61,112 nt of DNA from Nosocomiicoccus ampullae. GTDB taxonomy: Bacteria; Bacillota; Bacilli; Staphylococcales; Salinicoccaceae. The translations under genes were made by a program, and so were the position numbers. The notes under the pieces are model-generated. The model was not told the DNA's origin and made no database searches. It saw only the letters and a list, made by a program, of their open reading frames with translations. The stretch is from positions 1 through 61,112 of the forward strand of contig NZ_MBFG01000017.1 in NCBI RefSeq assembly GCF_001696685.1, given 5' to 3'. Each line of letters opens with the position of its first letter. Within the stretch, counting starts at the first letter, position 1. Of the stretch, positions 40,001 through 49,801 are shown one piece after another.

Positions 40001-40546
40001 CTATTCAGCATCTATCGTTTCAACGATAATATTATCATTTGTAAAGACACAAATATCTGCAGCGATTTTTAACGCGTCACGCGCAATCGTCTCAGCATCT
40101 AAATCGTCTCCGTGTAATTTCATCGCGCGTCCTGCAGCGAGTGCGAAGTTCCCACCAGACCCAATCGATAAAATACCATCGTCTGGCTCGATGACTTCAC
40201 CTGTACCTGAAACGATTAACATCGTATCTTTATTCATAACGATTAACATCGCTTCAAGTTGGCGGAGCATTTTATCTGTACGCCACTCTTTCGCAAGTTC
40301 TACGGCTGCACGTTCAAGTTGACCGTTATACTCATATAGTCTTGCTTCAAATTTTTCATATAAAGTAAATGCATCAGCGACACTACCTGCAAATCCAGCG
40401 ACAACTTTTCCTTCATATAAACGTCTCACTTTTCTCGCGGTATGTTTCATGACGACTTGGTTACCTAAAGTAACTTGTCCGTCACCAGCCATCGCCATTT
40501 TACCTTTATGCTTGACTGCAAATATCGTCGTTCCTTTAATTGCCAC
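40001..40546 (-). CDS. hslV: HslV (ClpQ) peptidase of the HslUV protease
   Basis: Proteasome beta-like N-terminal nucleophile hydrolase. GTG at 40546 (181 residues) has AGAGG 8 nt upstream; an earlier GTG at 40555 overlaps xerC. The chain starts [11 protein letters not shown], so cleavage of the short propeptide would expose a threonine (Thr6 or Thr7), the classic HslV type rather than the N-terminal serine of B. subtilis ClpQ. GDGQVTLG and [11 protein letters not shown] are typical. Confidence 0.97.
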   Translation of the reverse strand: MAIKGTTIFAVKHKGKMAMAGDGQVTLGNQVVMKHTARKVRRLYEGKVVAGFAGSVADAFTLYEKFEARLYEYNGQLERAAVELAKEWRTDKMLRQLEAMLIVMNKDTMLIVSGTGEVIEPDDGILSIGSGGNFALAAGRAMKLHGDDLDAETIARDALKIAADICVFTNDNIIVETIDAE

Positions 40547-40551
40547 TTTCG

Positions 40552-41433
40552 TCACCTCTTATTATTTTGTGGATGTGCGTTTAAATACGCTTGTCTCAAC
40601 TGCTCTTTAGAAACGTGCGTATACCTTTGAGTCGTCGATAACGACTCATGACCAAGTAGTTCTTGTACTGCACGTATGTCTGCCCCGTTATTTAACATAT
40701 GCGTTGCGAAAGTATGTCGTAACGTATGCGGATGAAGCGATGCTTTTACTGCACTTTCTTTCATCACTTTATTGATGATATAGCGTAATCCACGGTCAGT
40801 TAATTTCATCAAATTATAATTTAACCAAAAAGCACCTGTCTCTTCCATATGTTTAGAAAACGTCTCGATATATTCAAGTAACGCTTCTTTTACGGATTCA
40901 TTAAACGGTACGATACGTTCTTTGTTCCCTTTACCGAGTACTTTTAACAACCGGTGATCAAAGTCGATATCAGAAACTTCGATGTTTAATAGTTCTGCAC
41001 TACGTATTCCTGTGCCGTATAATAACTCGAGTAACGCACGATCTCTCGTGTACATCTTTTTGTTTTTATCGAGTGACTGAAACAAAGCATCGATTTGGTT
41101 TTCATACAAGAAATCCGGTAACATAGAGTCTCGCTTTGGAAAAGACACTTGACTCACCGGATTGTTTTCTACGATATATCGTTCGTTTAAATAATTATAA
41201 AAACTACGAATCGCAGAAATTTTACGGCTAATCGTCGTCTTTTTATAGTCTTTATCGTATATAAACGTTAAATAATTACGTGCATCTCTCGACTCAAACG
41301 TCGTTACCGTTAGATGTTCCGCGTTTAAAAATGATTCAAACTCGCGTAAATCGAGTTGATAACTTTCAATCGTTTTTGGAGAATACTGCTTTTGATACTT
41401 TAATACATCTAAAAAGTCGAGTACATAGTCCAT
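40552..41433 (-). CDS. xerC: Tyrosine recombinase XerC
   Basis: Resolves chromosome dimers at dif with XerD. The catalytic set is complete: Arg144, Lys169, His236, Arg239, His262 and nucleophile Tyr271; the N-terminal SAM-like core-binding domain covers about 1-90. 293 residues. Genomic context (next to hslV-hslU-codY and topA) marks it as the housekeeping XerC, not a mobile-element integrase. In staphylococci trmFO usually lies between topA and xerC; it is absent here. Confidence 0.95.
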   Translation of the reverse strand: MDYVLDFLDVLKYQKQYSPKTIESYQLDLREFESFLNAEHLTVTTFESRDARNYLTFIYDKDYKKTTISRKISAIRSFYNYLNERYIVENNPVSQVSFPKRDSMLPDFLYENQIDALFQSLDKNKKMYTRDRALLELLYGTGIRSAELLNIEVSDIDFDHRLLKVLGKGNKERIVPFNESVKEALLEYIETFSKHMEETGAFWLNYNLMKLTDRGLRYIINKVMKESAVKASLHPHTLRHTFATHMLNNGADIRAVQELLGHESLSTTQRYTHVSKEQLRQAYLNAHPQNNKR

Positions 41434-41553
41434 CCACAGTCCTCCTCACTGTTATAAAAAAATTCCCATTGAATAGTTTAATATATTTGACAGACAATTG
41501 CACACAATTACTATTTTTCTGAAATATCTTTTTTCTTATGAAACACCATAAAA

Positions 41554-41581
41554 AATCTAGGCTAGATTAGTAGCCTAGATT
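41554..41581 (-). terminator. topA terminator
   Basis: A perfect 10-bp stem AATCTAGGCT / AGCCTAGATT with an 8-nt loop, followed on the minus strand by TTTTTATGG, just after the topA stop. Separates topA from xerC. Confidence 0.9.
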
Positions 41582-41585
41582 ATTT

Positions 41586-43652
41586 TTAGTTTGCATCTTC
41601 TTCATAATCACAGTTCGAACATTTTACCTTGACCGTTTTACCTTTACGTTGCTCGACTAAGTACTGGTCACATTTCGGACAATCTCTACCGACTGGCTTA
41701 TCCCATGATACGAAGTCACAGTCTGGATATCGTTCACATCCGTAGAAAATACGACCTTTTTTTGACTTACGTTCAACGATTTCGCCTTCTTTACAAGTCG
41801 GACATTTTACACCGATCTTCTTAACGATTGGTTTTGTGTTACGGCAATCTGGGAAGTTTGAACATGCCATAAATTTACCGTAACGTCCCATTTTGTAAAC
41901 CATTGGCGAGCCACATTTTTCACAGTCTATGCCTGCGGGTTCGTCTTTAATTTCGATTTCTTCCATTTCTGATTCAGCTTTTTCAACTTGTGGTCTAAAC
42001 CCTTTATAAAAGTCATCGATCACTTTTACCCACTCTTTGTTGCCGTCTTCAATTTCGTCGAGTTGTTTTTCCATATCTTTCGTAAAATCAACATCGATAA
42101 TATCTGGGAAGTAATCGGATACTTGTGCAGAAACGATTTCTCCAAGTTCAGTTGGAACAAAACGACGCTGGTCGAGACGTACGTAGTTACGTTTTTGAAT
42201 CGTCTCAATCGTCGGTGCGTACGTAGATGGTCGGCCGATACCTGACTCTTCTAACGTTTTTACAAGACGTGCTTCAGTGTAACGTGGTGGTGGTTGAGTA
42301 AAGTGCTGATTTGAATCGATCTTTTCAGCAGTAACCGTTTCACCTTCAGAAATTTCAGGGATAATATTTTCTTTCGCATCTACTTTTTCGTCTGTACCTT
42401 CTTCGTATACTTGTAAGAATCCTTTAAATTTAATAGTAGAACCGTTACTTCTAAAGATGACTCCGTTATTGTTTAAGTCCACGCGCACAGTATCGAGCAC
42501 TGCTGGTGCCATTAAACTAGCGACGAAACGGTCCCAAATTAGTTTGTACAAACGGTACTGATCACGTGATAAGAAAGCTTTCATTTCTTGTGGTGTACGT
42601 AATGTAGATGTTGGACGCACCGCTTCGTGCGCATCTTGTCCTTCAGACTTTTTATCTTTACGTTTACCTAAAAACTCTTTACCGTACGTGTTTTCAATAT
42701 ATCCGTATGCTTCAGACTTCGCTTCGTTAGATACGCGCGTAGAGTCTGTTCTCATATACGTAATTAAACCAATCGTCCCTTGTCCTTTTACGTCAATTCC
42801 TTCATACAGTTGTTGAGCGAGCATCATCGTTTTACGTGCACGGAAATTTAATTTACGCGCCGCTTCTTGTTGTAATGTAGAAGTCGTAAATGGATACGCA
42901 GGATATCTCAGTTTTTCTTTTTTCTCGACAGAGTCGACGTTAAAGTCGTCTCCTTTAATTTGCTTTAAAACGTCTTTAACGACAGATTCATTTGGTAACT
43001 CTGTCTTTTTAGCGTCAGACGCTAACTTATAAAACTTACCTGTAAATTTCGAGCGCTTATATTTAAAGTGACCTTCAATTGACCAATATTCTTCTGGTTT
43101 AAAGTTACGGATTTCATTTTCTCTGTCGATAATCAGTTTTAATGCAACTGATTGTACACGACCTGCAGATAATCCTTTTTTAACTTTCTTCCATAATACT
43201 GGTGAAATGTTATAACCAACGAGTCTGTCTAATATACGACGTGCTTGCTGTGCGTCGACGAGTTGTTGGTCCATTTCTCTCGGTTCTTTAAAACTATTTT
43301 TTACTGCATCTTTTGTAATTTCATTAAATACGACGCGGTGATATTCTTTATCGTCACCGAGAGCGTGTGCTAAATGCCACGCGATCGCTTCACCTTCACG
43401 GTCCGGGTCCGATGCTAAATAAATTCGTTTTGCTTTTTTTGCTTCTTTTTTAAGTTCTTGAAGTAAAGGTCCTTTACCTCTAATCGTTATATATTTTGGT
43501 TGGTAGTTGTTTTCGACGTCAATACCAATTTGACTACGGGGCAAATCTCTAAGGTGACCCATCGAAGCGACGACTTTATATCGTTTTCCAAGATATTTAC
43601 CAATCGTCTTCGCTTTTGCTGGGGACTCTACAATGACTAAATTATCTGCCAC
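41586..43652 (-). CDS. topA: DNA topoisomerase I
   Basis: Type IA topoisomerase that relaxes negative supercoils. The TOPRIM domain ([16 protein letters not shown] ... [14 protein letters not shown]) is followed by the active-site tyrosine in [12 protein letters not shown], and the C-terminal third carries three four-cysteine zinc ribbons (CEKCGSP.., CPTCKEG.., CPKCDQY..). 688 residues. GTG start at 43652 with GGGAGG upstream. Confidence 0.98.
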   Translation of the reverse strand: MADNLVIVESPAKAKTIGKYLGKRYKVVASMGHLRDLPRSQIGIDVENNYQPKYITIRGKGPLLQELKKEAKKAKRIYLASDPDREGEAIAWHLAHALGDDKEYHRVVFNEITKDAVKNSFKEPREMDQQLVDAQQARRILDRLVGYNISPVLWKKVKKGLSAGRVQSVALKLIIDRENEIRNFKPEEYWSIEGHFKYKRSKFTGKFYKLASDAKKTELPNESVVKDVLKQIKGDDFNVDSVEKKEKLRYPAYPFTTSTLQQEAARKLNFRARKTMMLAQQLYEGIDVKGQGTIGLITYMRTDSTRVSNEAKSEAYGYIENTYGKEFLGKRKDKKSEGQDAHEAVRPTSTLRTPQEMKAFLSRDQYRLYKLIWDRFVASLMAPAVLDTVRVDLNNNGVIFRSNGSTIKFKGFLQVYEEGTDEKVDAKENIIPEISEGETVTAEKIDSNQHFTQPPPRYTEARLVKTLEESGIGRPSTYAPTIETIQKRNYVRLDQRRFVPTELGEIVSAQVSDYFPDIIDVDFTKDMEKQLDEIEDGNKEWVKVIDDFYKGFRPQVEKAESEMEEIEIKDEPAGIDCEKCGSPMVYKMGRYGKFMACSNFPDCRNTKPIVKKIGVKCPTCKEGEIVERKSKKGRIFYGCERYPDCDFVSWDKPVGRDCPKCDQYLVEQRKGKTVKVKCSNCDYEEDAN

Positions 43653-43691
43653 TTTTAATTGCCTCCCTCACGTTTTATGATTCAATGAACA

Positions 43692-43721
43692 ATATTACAC
43701 ACTAACTTTTAAATTTGTCAA
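43692..43721 (-). promoter_or_regulatory. topA promoter
   Basis: On the minus strand a perfect TTGACA (43716-43721), an 18-bp spacer, and TAATAT (43692-43697). Located in the dprA-topA gap, about 40 nt upstream of the topA start. Confidence 0.75.
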
Positions 43722-43736
43722 CGGTTCTAAATTCAT

Positions 43737-44531
43737 TTATTGTAATTCATATAAAATATCATCAGCTTTTGTAACGAATATCGCACCTTCTTTTAACCGC
43801 GCATTTACACCTGCACTGAGCGGTGACGTAATATTTCCTGGTATACAAAAGACGTGTCGATTTTCTTCCATCGCCATCTCTAACGTAATTAAACTTCCGC
43901 TTTTTTCTTCGGCTTCAGTGACTAATACACCTTCACTTAAGCCAGCGATAATTCTATTTCGTGCGACGAATTGATGCTTATTTATCGGTGTGCCTGGTGG
44001 ATACTCACTAATCGTACAACTATATTTTTCAATACGATGTCTCGTTTTTATTGTTGACTTCGGATAATGGATATCGTGACCAAATGCGAGTACACCGATC
44101 GTTTGAATATTCTCTTCAAGTGCAATATGGTGCGCGATATCATCTGCACCATATGCGAGACCTGACACGACTGTAAACTCATTTAACGCTGGAATGATTC
44201 TTTGTAACGCTTGACGCGTATACATTCCAGCTTTACGACTACCAACGATGCCGATTTTGCGACCATTTAAAGCCGATAAAGAGCCCTTTACATATAATAC
44301 GTACGGCGGATCATAAATTTCTTTTAACGATGCTGGATAATACTTTGAACTCTCCGTTATAAACGTCACACCGTTCTCACACAATGTACGGTGGATGTCT
44401 TCTAACGAAATTTCTCTCGCATGCTGTAACTTCTTAATTGTAGATTCTTTTAATACTTCACCATTTCGGATCTTCTGAAACTCTTTTCTTGTAACTTTTG
44501 CAAAACTTAATTGTAAAATGTGAAGTTTCAT
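43737..44531 (-). CDS. dprA: DNA processing protein DprA
   Basis: Single-stranded DNA-binding protein that loads RecA during transformation. A Rossmann-like fold with IGIVGSRKAGMYT, VVSGLAYGADDIAH, GVLAFGHDIHYP and EKSGSLITLEMA is complete; the C-terminal winged helix of some DprA proteins is lacking (264 residues), as in staphylococci. The N-terminus aligns with S. aureus DprA from residue 1, so ATG 44531 is firm, yet there is no Shine-Dalgarno sequence: TATAAT ends only 6 nt upstream. The message is probably leaderless (see findings). Confidence 0.95.
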   Translation of the reverse strand: MKLHILQLSFAKVTRKEFQKIRNGEVLKESTIKKLQHAREISLEDIHRTLCENGVTFITESSKYYPASLKEIYDPPYVLYVKGSLSALNGRKIGIVGSRKAGMYTRQALQRIIPALNEFTVVSGLAYGADDIAHHIALEENIQTIGVLAFGHDIHYPKSTIKTRHRIEKYSCTISEYPPGTPINKHQFVARNRIIAGLSEGVLVTEAEEKSGSLITLEMAMEENRHVFCIPGNITSPLSAGVNARLKEGAIFVTKADDILYELQ

Positions 44532-44537
44532 ACCTGT

Positions 44538-44543
44538 ATTATA
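44538..44543 (-). promoter_or_regulatory. dprA -10 element abutting the start codon
   Basis: A perfect TATAAT on the minus strand, followed by ACAGGT and then the dprA ATG. A start 7 nt after this hexamer would be the A of the ATG. No TTGACA-like -35 lies 16-18 bp upstream, so activation or an alternative sigma factor may be needed. Confidence 0.5.
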
Positions 44544-44578
44544 ATCGATAGTTTTTAAAATTGGTATAAAAATAAAAA

Positions 44579-44606
44579 AACGCAGAGATTATATTATCTC
44601 TGCGTT
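44579..44606 (-). terminator. sucCD terminator
   Basis: A perfect 11-bp stem AACGCAGAGAT / ATCTCTGCGTT with a 6-nt loop, followed on the minus strand by TTTTTTTATTTTTA, about 14 nt after the sucD stop. Confidence 0.95.
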
Positions 44607-44620
44607 ACAATTTAAATTTA

Positions 44621-45526
44621 TTATTTAATTGTTAGACATTGCTCGTAAAGGCCTTCTTTTTTAATACGCTCGATTAATGTCTCACCGATTACTGACGGTG
44701 TATCTGCTGTGTCGATACCTGCGTCGTTCATCGCTTTAATTTTACCTTCTGCTGTACCTTGACCACCAGAAATGATCGCACCAGCGTGACCCATACGTTT
44801 TCCTGGAGGCGCTGTTTGACCACCGATGAATCCAACAACTGGTTTTGTCATATGTTCTTTCACCCAAGCTGCTGCTTCTTCTTCAGCTGTACCACCGATT
44901 TCACCGATCATTACAACTGCGAGTGTTTCATCGTCTTCGTTAAATGCTTTTAATACGTCGATGAAGTCTGTACCGTTTACTGGGTCTCCACCGATACCAA
45001 CAGCTGTCGTTTGACCGATTCCAGCTTCAGTTAATTGGTGAACTGCTTCGTAAGTTAACGTACCAGAACGTGATACAACTCCTACGTGACCTTTTTTGTG
45101 GATATATCCTGGCATAATACCGATTTTAGTTTCATCAGCAGTGATGATACCAGGACAGTTTGGCCCAACAAGACGTGTTTCTTTGTCTTCTAAGTAGTCC
45201 ACGACTTTAACCATGTCTAATACTGGAATATGCTCTGTAATACAGATAACAAGTTCTACACCTGCATCTGCTGCTTCCATGATTGAATCTGCTGCGAATG
45301 GAGCTGGAACGTATACGACTGATACTGTCGCGCCAGTTTCTTTTTTCGCTTCTTCTACTGTATTGAATACAGGTACACCTTCTACTACTTGTCCACCTTT
45401 ACCTGGTGTTACACCACCGACAATTTTCGTGCCGTAGTCTAACATTTGTTTCGTATGGAATAATGCAGTAGATCCAGTAATACCTTGTACGATTACTTTT
45501 GTATCTTTATCTACAAATACTGCCAC
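44621..45526 (-). CDS. sucD: Succinyl-CoA synthetase, alpha subunit
   Basis: Citric acid cycle enzyme linking succinyl-CoA to ADP phosphorylation. CoA-binding Rossmann domain with [15 protein letters not shown] at the N-terminus, GPNCPGII, and the phosphohistidine segment [14 protein letters not shown]. 301 residues. GTG at 45526 with AAGGGGA 8 nt upstream, 18 nt after sucC. Ends before a strong terminator. Confidence 0.97.
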   Translation of the reverse strand: MAVFVDKDTKVIVQGITGSTALFHTKQMLDYGTKIVGGVTPGKGGQVVEGVPVFNTVEEAKKETGATVSVVYVPAPFAADSIMEAADAGVELVICITEHIPVLDMVKVVDYLEDKETRLVGPNCPGIITADETKIGIMPGYIHKKGHVGVVSRSGTLTYEAVHQLTEAGIGQTTAVGIGGDPVNGTDFIDVLKAFNEDDETLAVVMIGEIGGTAEEEAAAWVKEHMTKPVVGFIGGQTAPPGKRMGHAGAIISGGQGTAEGKIKAMNDAGIDTADTPSVIGETLIERIKKEGLYEQCLTIK

Positions 45527-45544
45527 AATTAATTTCCCCTTATC

Positions 45545-46714
45545 TTATTTATTTTCTTCAACGAGTGCGATAATTTTTTGTGCACCTTCAGCCATTGTGC
45601 TTGCTGGTGTAATTGCTAAACCAGAGTCTTTAAGAATCTCTTTACCTTCTTTAACGTTTGTACCTTCTAAACGTACGACTAATGGAATTTCAAGTCCGAC
45701 GTTTTTAACTGCTTGTACAACACCTTTAGCAATGACGTCACATAACATGATTCCACCGAAGATGTTTACAAAGATACCTTCTACGTTTTCATCACTTAAG
45801 ATGAGTTCGAATGCTTTTGTAACTTTCTCTTCAGTCGCACCGCCACCTACGTCTAAGAAGTTCGCTGGGCTTCCACCGAAGTGGTTAATTGTGTCCATCG
45901 TTGCCATCGCAAGTCCAGCACCGTTAACCATACAACCGATGTTACCATCTAGTGCAATATAAGATAAGTCGTATTTAGACGCTTCAACTTCTTTTGGATC
46001 TTCTTCGTCGAAGTCACGCATTTCCATTACTTCTTTTTGACGGTATAATGCGTTATCGTCAAAGTTGATTTTCGCATCTAACGCCATAACTTCACCGTCA
46101 CCTGTTGTTACAAGTGGGTTAATTTCGACGATTGATGCATCTTTTTCTACAAATACATCATAGAGTCCAAGTAATAATTTTGCCGCTTTGTTAATTAACT
46201 CAGTTGGAATGTTGATGTTAAACGCAAGTCTTCTTGCTTGGAATGGTAATAAACCAACTGCTGGGTCGATCACTTCAGTGAAGATCTTTTCAGGTGTTTT
46301 AGCTGCAACCTCTTCGATTTCAGTTCCACCTTCTTCAGAACCCATTAACACGACACGGTTTGTCGCACGGTCTACAACAAAGCTGATGTAGTATTCATCT
46401 TTAATGTCGCAACCTTCTTCAATTAATAAACGGTTAACAACAGTACCATCTGGTCCGTTTTGTACCGTTACTAATGTAGAACCGAGTAAACTTTCAGCGT
46501 ATTCTTTAACTTCATCTAAAGATTTCGCAATCTTTACGCCTCCAGCTTTCCCACGTCCACCTGCGTGAATTTGTGCTTTCACTACGTAGACGTCAGAGTC
46601 TAATGTTTTTGCTACTTCTACCGCTTCTTCAGGCGTACGCGCAACGTCACCGTTCGGTACTTTTACCCCTTTAGAGCGGAAAATTTGTTTTCCTTGATAC
46701 TCATGAATATTCAT
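45545..46714 (-). CDS. sucC: Succinyl-CoA synthetase, beta subunit
   Basis: ATP-grasp subunit that binds the nucleotide and succinate. The N-terminus [12 protein letters not shown] and the segments [10 protein letters not shown] and [13 protein letters not shown] are diagnostic. 389 residues, standard. ATG at 46714 behind AGGAGG. First gene of sucCD with a near-consensus promoter. Confidence 0.97.
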   Translation of the reverse strand: MNIHEYQGKQIFRSKGVKVPNGDVARTPEEAVEVAKTLDSDVYVVKAQIHAGGRGKAGGVKIAKSLDEVKEYAESLLGSTLVTVQNGPDGTVVNRLLIEEGCDIKDEYYISFVVDRATNRVVLMGSEEGGTEIEEVAAKTPEKIFTEVIDPAVGLLPFQARRLAFNINIPTELINKAAKLLLGLYDVFVEKDASIVEINPLVTTGDGEVMALDAKINFDDNALYRQKEVMEMRDFDEEDPKEVEASKYDLSYIALDGNIGCMVNGAGLAMATMDTINHFGGSPANFLDVGGGATEEKVTKAFELILSDENVEGIFVNIFGGIMLCDVIAKGVVQAVKNVGLEIPLVVRLEGTNVKEGKEILKDSGLAITPASTMAEGAQKIIALVEENK

Positions 46715-46755
46715 GGTCTGCCTCCTAAGCGTTATAATAATAAGCTTTCAAAACT

Positions 46756-46784
46756 ATTATATAAATTCATCGCACTATTGTAAA
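46756..46784 (-). promoter_or_regulatory. sucCD promoter
   Basis: On the minus strand TTTACA (46779-46784), a 17-bp spacer, and a perfect TATAAT (46756-46761), in the gap after the DUF418 gene. No convincing CcpA or CodY box was seen next to it. Confidence 0.8.
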
Positions 46785-46812
46785 CTTAACACGCTTCTAA
46801 AAAGTGTAATTT

Positions 46813-47988
46813 TTAAATATGTGCGTTTTTTCCACGTTTTAAATGTGGTTTAAACGAGAAATACGTCCAAATTCTAAGTATATATTCGAGTGGTCCGTAT
46901 TTAAACTTCTTCATATAGTAATAACTACATATAATTTGTACGATAAAGAAAATGATCGCTATTACAAATGACAACGTAAAGTTACCATCTCCGAATCGTC
47001 CAAGCCCACTACCATAATATATAAACGAGTGGAATACGGATTGTAAAATATAGTTCGTTAACGATAATTTACCGACGGCTGCTAAACTGTCCATAAATAA
47101 GTTTTCCTTATATAGATAATAAAATAGTGCGATATATCCATAAGCTAACGCTGTGTCGATAAAGAACATATAATAATCGAGTGTCTCATTATTAAGCCCA
47201 AATATATTTAATATAATACCGATCGGTACGAGTAGAATGAGTGCTTTTTTCCACGTGCCACCTGTTTCAAACATTTTAAGTTTTGCTGCAATCATTCCAG
47301 ATATAAAGACAGGCACGTAAAAGGAAATAATGAGTATATACGTAAATACATATCCGACTACACCACCGCCAAAAAACGGATTCTCTGAATCGAATATAAA
47401 CGACTGACGTTCAGCATTCGATAACGTACGATACGCTTCTTTTTCTTCGAGTAAATATTCGATTTTTTCATCGGTTAACTCTGTCGTATAACTCTCAAAT
47501 TCTACATCTACGTCTTCTACACTACTACCAAAGTCTAAATGCATTAATACAACGAGTGCTGAAGATAATAAGAAACATACAATCATCGTTTTAAGACTTC
47601 GATTCGGTAGCCAAAATAAAACAATCGTCATCAGTCCATAAACGAACAAAATATCTCCTTCAAATAAATACATCGCGTGCAGTGTACCAAATAAAAGTAA
47701 CGCGAGTCCGCGACGAATGAGTCCACGTTTTACACCGAGATCTTTACGTTTAAAACTAGACGCCATCATATACATCCCAAATCCAAATAAAAAGGCAAAT
47801 ATCGGCATCGTACTTCCTTCAAATAATACGCGAATCGTATTCATTAAAAAGATGCCCGTTTTAGGTACGTCATACACTTCAGGATAACTATTACCAAACA
47901 TACCGTAGTTAAAAACGAGCAAGTTAGCGAGTAATATCCCTAGTAAACTAAATCCTCTTAAACTATCTACGACTTTAATTCTGTTCAT
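46813..47988 (-). CDS. DUF418 (YeiB-type) membrane protein
   Basis: Polytopic membrane protein of 391 residues with about nine to ten hydrophobic segments. The N-terminus NRIKVVDSLRGFSLLGILLAN and the C-terminal NYILQSVFHSFIYYGSG...GPLEYILRIWTY pattern are typical of the YeiB/DUF418 family; some members look like acyltransferase-3 relatives, but no activity is established. A soluble acidic loop lies near 160-200. ATG at 47988 overlaps the rnhB stop by 4 nt and has GGAG upstream, so it is co-expressed with rnhB. In staphylococci sucC directly follows rnhB, so this gene is an insertion into the conserved order. Confidence 0.85.
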   Translation of the reverse strand: MNRIKVVDSLRGFSLLGILLANLLVFNYGMFGNSYPEVYDVPKTGIFLMNTIRVLFEGSTMPIFAFLFGFGMYMMASSFKRKDLGVKRGLIRRGLALLLFGTLHAMYLFEGDILFVYGLMTIVLFWLPNRSLKTMIVCFLLSSALVVLMHLDFGSSVEDVDVEFESYTTELTDEKIEYLLEEKEAYRTLSNAERQSFIFDSENPFFGGGVVGYVFTYILIISFYVPVFISGMIAAKLKMFETGGTWKKALILLVPIGIILNIFGLNNETLDYYMFFIDTALAYGYIALFYYLYKENLFMDSLAAVGKLSLTNYILQSVFHSFIYYGSGLGRFGDGNFTLSFVIAIIFFIVQIICSYYYMKKFKYGPLEYILRIWTYFSFKPHLKRGKNAHI

Positions 47989-48737
47989 CTAAAAATCTCC
48001 TGAATTCCCTTAACGGGTGAAAAACTTTTTCTATGAATCGGTGTTGCTCCGTATTGTCCTAACGCATCTAAATGAGTCTTCGTTCCATACCCTGAGTTCT
48101 TTTCAAAATCATATTCCGGATACTTTTTACTATGTGCTTCCATTAAACGGTCACGATATACTTTTGCAATAATTGAAGCGGCAGCAATCGAATTTGAATT
48201 TGCATCACCTTTTATGATACTTTGCTGATGAATATCTACATCTAATTCCATCGCATCAATCAATAAGTGATCCACTTGTACTTTTAAATTTTCAACTGCA
48301 CGAGTCATCGCAAGTTTCGTCGCTTCATATATATTTAATGTGTCAATTTCTTCCACTGTTGCGGTACCTATACCAACCGTGCACGTATCTAAAATTAAAT
48401 CATATAAACGATTTCTTTCAGTTTCACTTAATTTTTTAGAATCATCTAACCCATATAACTTCTCGTCACCTAAAATTACAGCACCAGCAACAACTTCTCC
48501 TGCGAGTGGCCCGCGCCCTGCTTCATCGACTCCGGCAATTACACCTGTTAACTCACGCTCATAGACCATCATACTTTCAAAACGTCGTTTCGTCTCTTCG
48601 ATTTTTTCAAGTTGACGTCTGCGACTTTTAATTGCATTTTGTACACCAACACGTGTGTCACTTTGTAAATCAATACTTTCTAAATCTTCTATAGAATGTA
48701 TCGTCTGTAAAAATTCTTTTACTTCTTTAATTGTCAT
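47985..48737 (-). CDS. rnhB: Ribonuclease HII
   Basis: Cuts RNA in RNA-DNA hybrids and removes single ribonucleotides from DNA. Catalytic DEAGRGPLAGEVVAGAV motif, HLLIDAMEL and the K-Y segment around SIIAKVYRDRL are complete. An N-terminal helical extension of about 65 residues is usual in Firmicutes RNase HII. Start set at ATG 48737 (250 residues) with GAGG 6 nt upstream; the TTG at 48752 overlaps this site. Overlaps the rbgA end by 11 nt. Confidence 0.96.
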   Translation of the reverse strand: MTIKEVKEFLQTIHSIEDLESIDLQSDTRVGVQNAIKSRRRQLEKIEETKRRFESMMVYERELTGVIAGVDEAGRGPLAGEVVAGAVILGDEKLYGLDDSKKLSETERNRLYDLILDTCTVGIGTATVEEIDTLNIYEATKLAMTRAVENLKVQVDHLLIDAMELDVDIHQQSIIKGDANSNSIAAASIIAKVYRDRLMEAHSKKYPEYDFEKNSGYGTKTHLDALGQYGATPIHRKSFSPVKGIQEIFR

Positions 48738-49581
48738 CGTTAACCTCGTCAAATGTATATCTACCGATTTTACCGTTACGAATGTCGTAAACGACGCGGT
48801 TTGTCACTTGTTCATAGTCAACTTCGTTACCAGACATTAACATACCTCTACTTCTACCGATTGCGTCAAACACGGATACGATATCATCGACGTCATAATT
48901 CGTAATTTTATAAAATGCATCGAACGTTTCCTTATCGTGTTCGATTAAAAATTTCATACCAAAAATAGCGACCTCATCTAAATGAACGACTCTATCCGTA
49001 ATTGCACCTGTTAAACTTAATTTTAAGCCGACATCTCCTTCAAACTTTGGCCATAATACACCTGGAGTGTCTAGCAGTTCTAAATTATTTCCTGCTTTAA
49101 TCCACTGTTGTGATTTTGTTAACCCAGGTGTATTTCCAGTTCTAGCTGCTTTTTTACGCGCTAAACTATTAATTAACGTCGACTTTCCAACGTTTGGAAT
49201 ACCGATAATCATCGCACGAATCGGACGACGATTAATACCGCGAGCTTCCATACGTTGAAACATCTCTTCAGTCGCTTCCATCGCAACTGGTTCAATGCGC
49301 TTTAATACGTTATTGCTACGAGCATCCAGTGCTATCGGATACGTCCCAATCGACTTAAAGTAATTCATCCACTGATTTGTCATATTTTGATCTGCGAGAT
49401 CAGACTTATTTAAAATGACAATACGTGGTTTATTTTTAACGATCTCGTTCATCATTGGGTTTTGACTCGACATTGGAATTCTCGCGTCTAAAATTTCTAT
49501 CACTACATCAACTTTACTTAAATTCTCTTCAATTTGGCGCCTTGCTTTTGCCATATGTCCAGGAAACCAGTTAATAGACAT
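48727..49581 (-). CDS. rbgA: Ribosome biogenesis GTPase RbgA (YlqF)
   Basis: Circularly permuted GTPase needed for late 50S assembly. The G motifs come in the permuted order G4 (LNKSD, near 57), G1 (GIPNVGKST), G3 (LLDTPGVLWP); the C-terminal RNA-binding domain follows. 284 residues. ATG at 49581, with an extended -10 promoter candidate 37-42 nt upstream. Its usual upstream neighbours (rplS, trmD, rimM, rpsP) are not here; a divergent gudB takes their place. Confidence 0.97.
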   Translation of the reverse strand: MSINWFPGHMAKARRQIEENLSKVDVVIEILDARIPMSSQNPMMNEIVKNKPRIVILNKSDLADQNMTNQWMNYFKSIGTYPIALDARSNNVLKRIEPVAMEATEEMFQRMEARGINRRPIRAMIIGIPNVGKSTLINSLARKKAARTGNTPGLTKSQQWIKAGNNLELLDTPGVLWPKFEGDVGLKLSLTGAITDRVVHLDEVAIFGMKFLIEHDKETFDAFYKITNYDVDDIVSVFDAIGRSRGMLMSGNEVDYEQVTNRVVYDIRNGKIGRYTFDEVNDDN

Positions 49582-49617
49582 ATCTCCACTTCCTCATTAC
49601 GTTTTAATTTCTATTCG

Positions 49618-49623
49618 ATTATA
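49618..49623 (-). promoter_or_regulatory. rbgA promoter (extended -10)
   Basis: TGCTATAAT on the minus strand (perfect hexamer 49618-49623) with TG extension; no good -35. Located about 40 nt upstream of rbgA. Confidence 0.6.
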
Positions 49624-49695
49624 GCAAATTCCTTTTATCATACGATATACCACAAGGATTTAAAATATGTAAATTATGAAAAAGATTAGCCATAC

Positions 49696-49716
49696 GAACA
49701 TTAAATTTTTGTTCGA
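49696..49716. promoter_or_regulatory. Inverted repeat upstream of gudB
   Basis: CGAACA (49696-49701) and TGTTCG (49711-49716) separated by nine AT bases, inside an outer AAAGATT / AATCTTT pair (about 49682-49738). It lies about 85 bp upstream of the gudB start in the rbgA-gudB divergent gap. The half sites resemble LexA halves but the spacing does not. Confidence 0.35.
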
Positions 49717-49801
49717 AAATACAAAATAACAATCTTTCATTATTTTATAAACGTGATATTATATACATATAAACTTAATATCAAAAAAGGTGGTCTTTCC
49801 T

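Noticed and set aside
40552..41433. Mobile-element integrase
   Set aside because: The tyrosine recombinase is in the conserved xerC-hslV-hslU-codY order and has the housekeeping XerC length; no attachment-site repeats or element genes were seen.
49696..49716. LexA box upstream of gudB
   Set aside because: The two CGAAC/GTTCG halves are 11 bases apart instead of 4, so it cannot be a standard LexA site; kept only as an unassigned inverted repeat.
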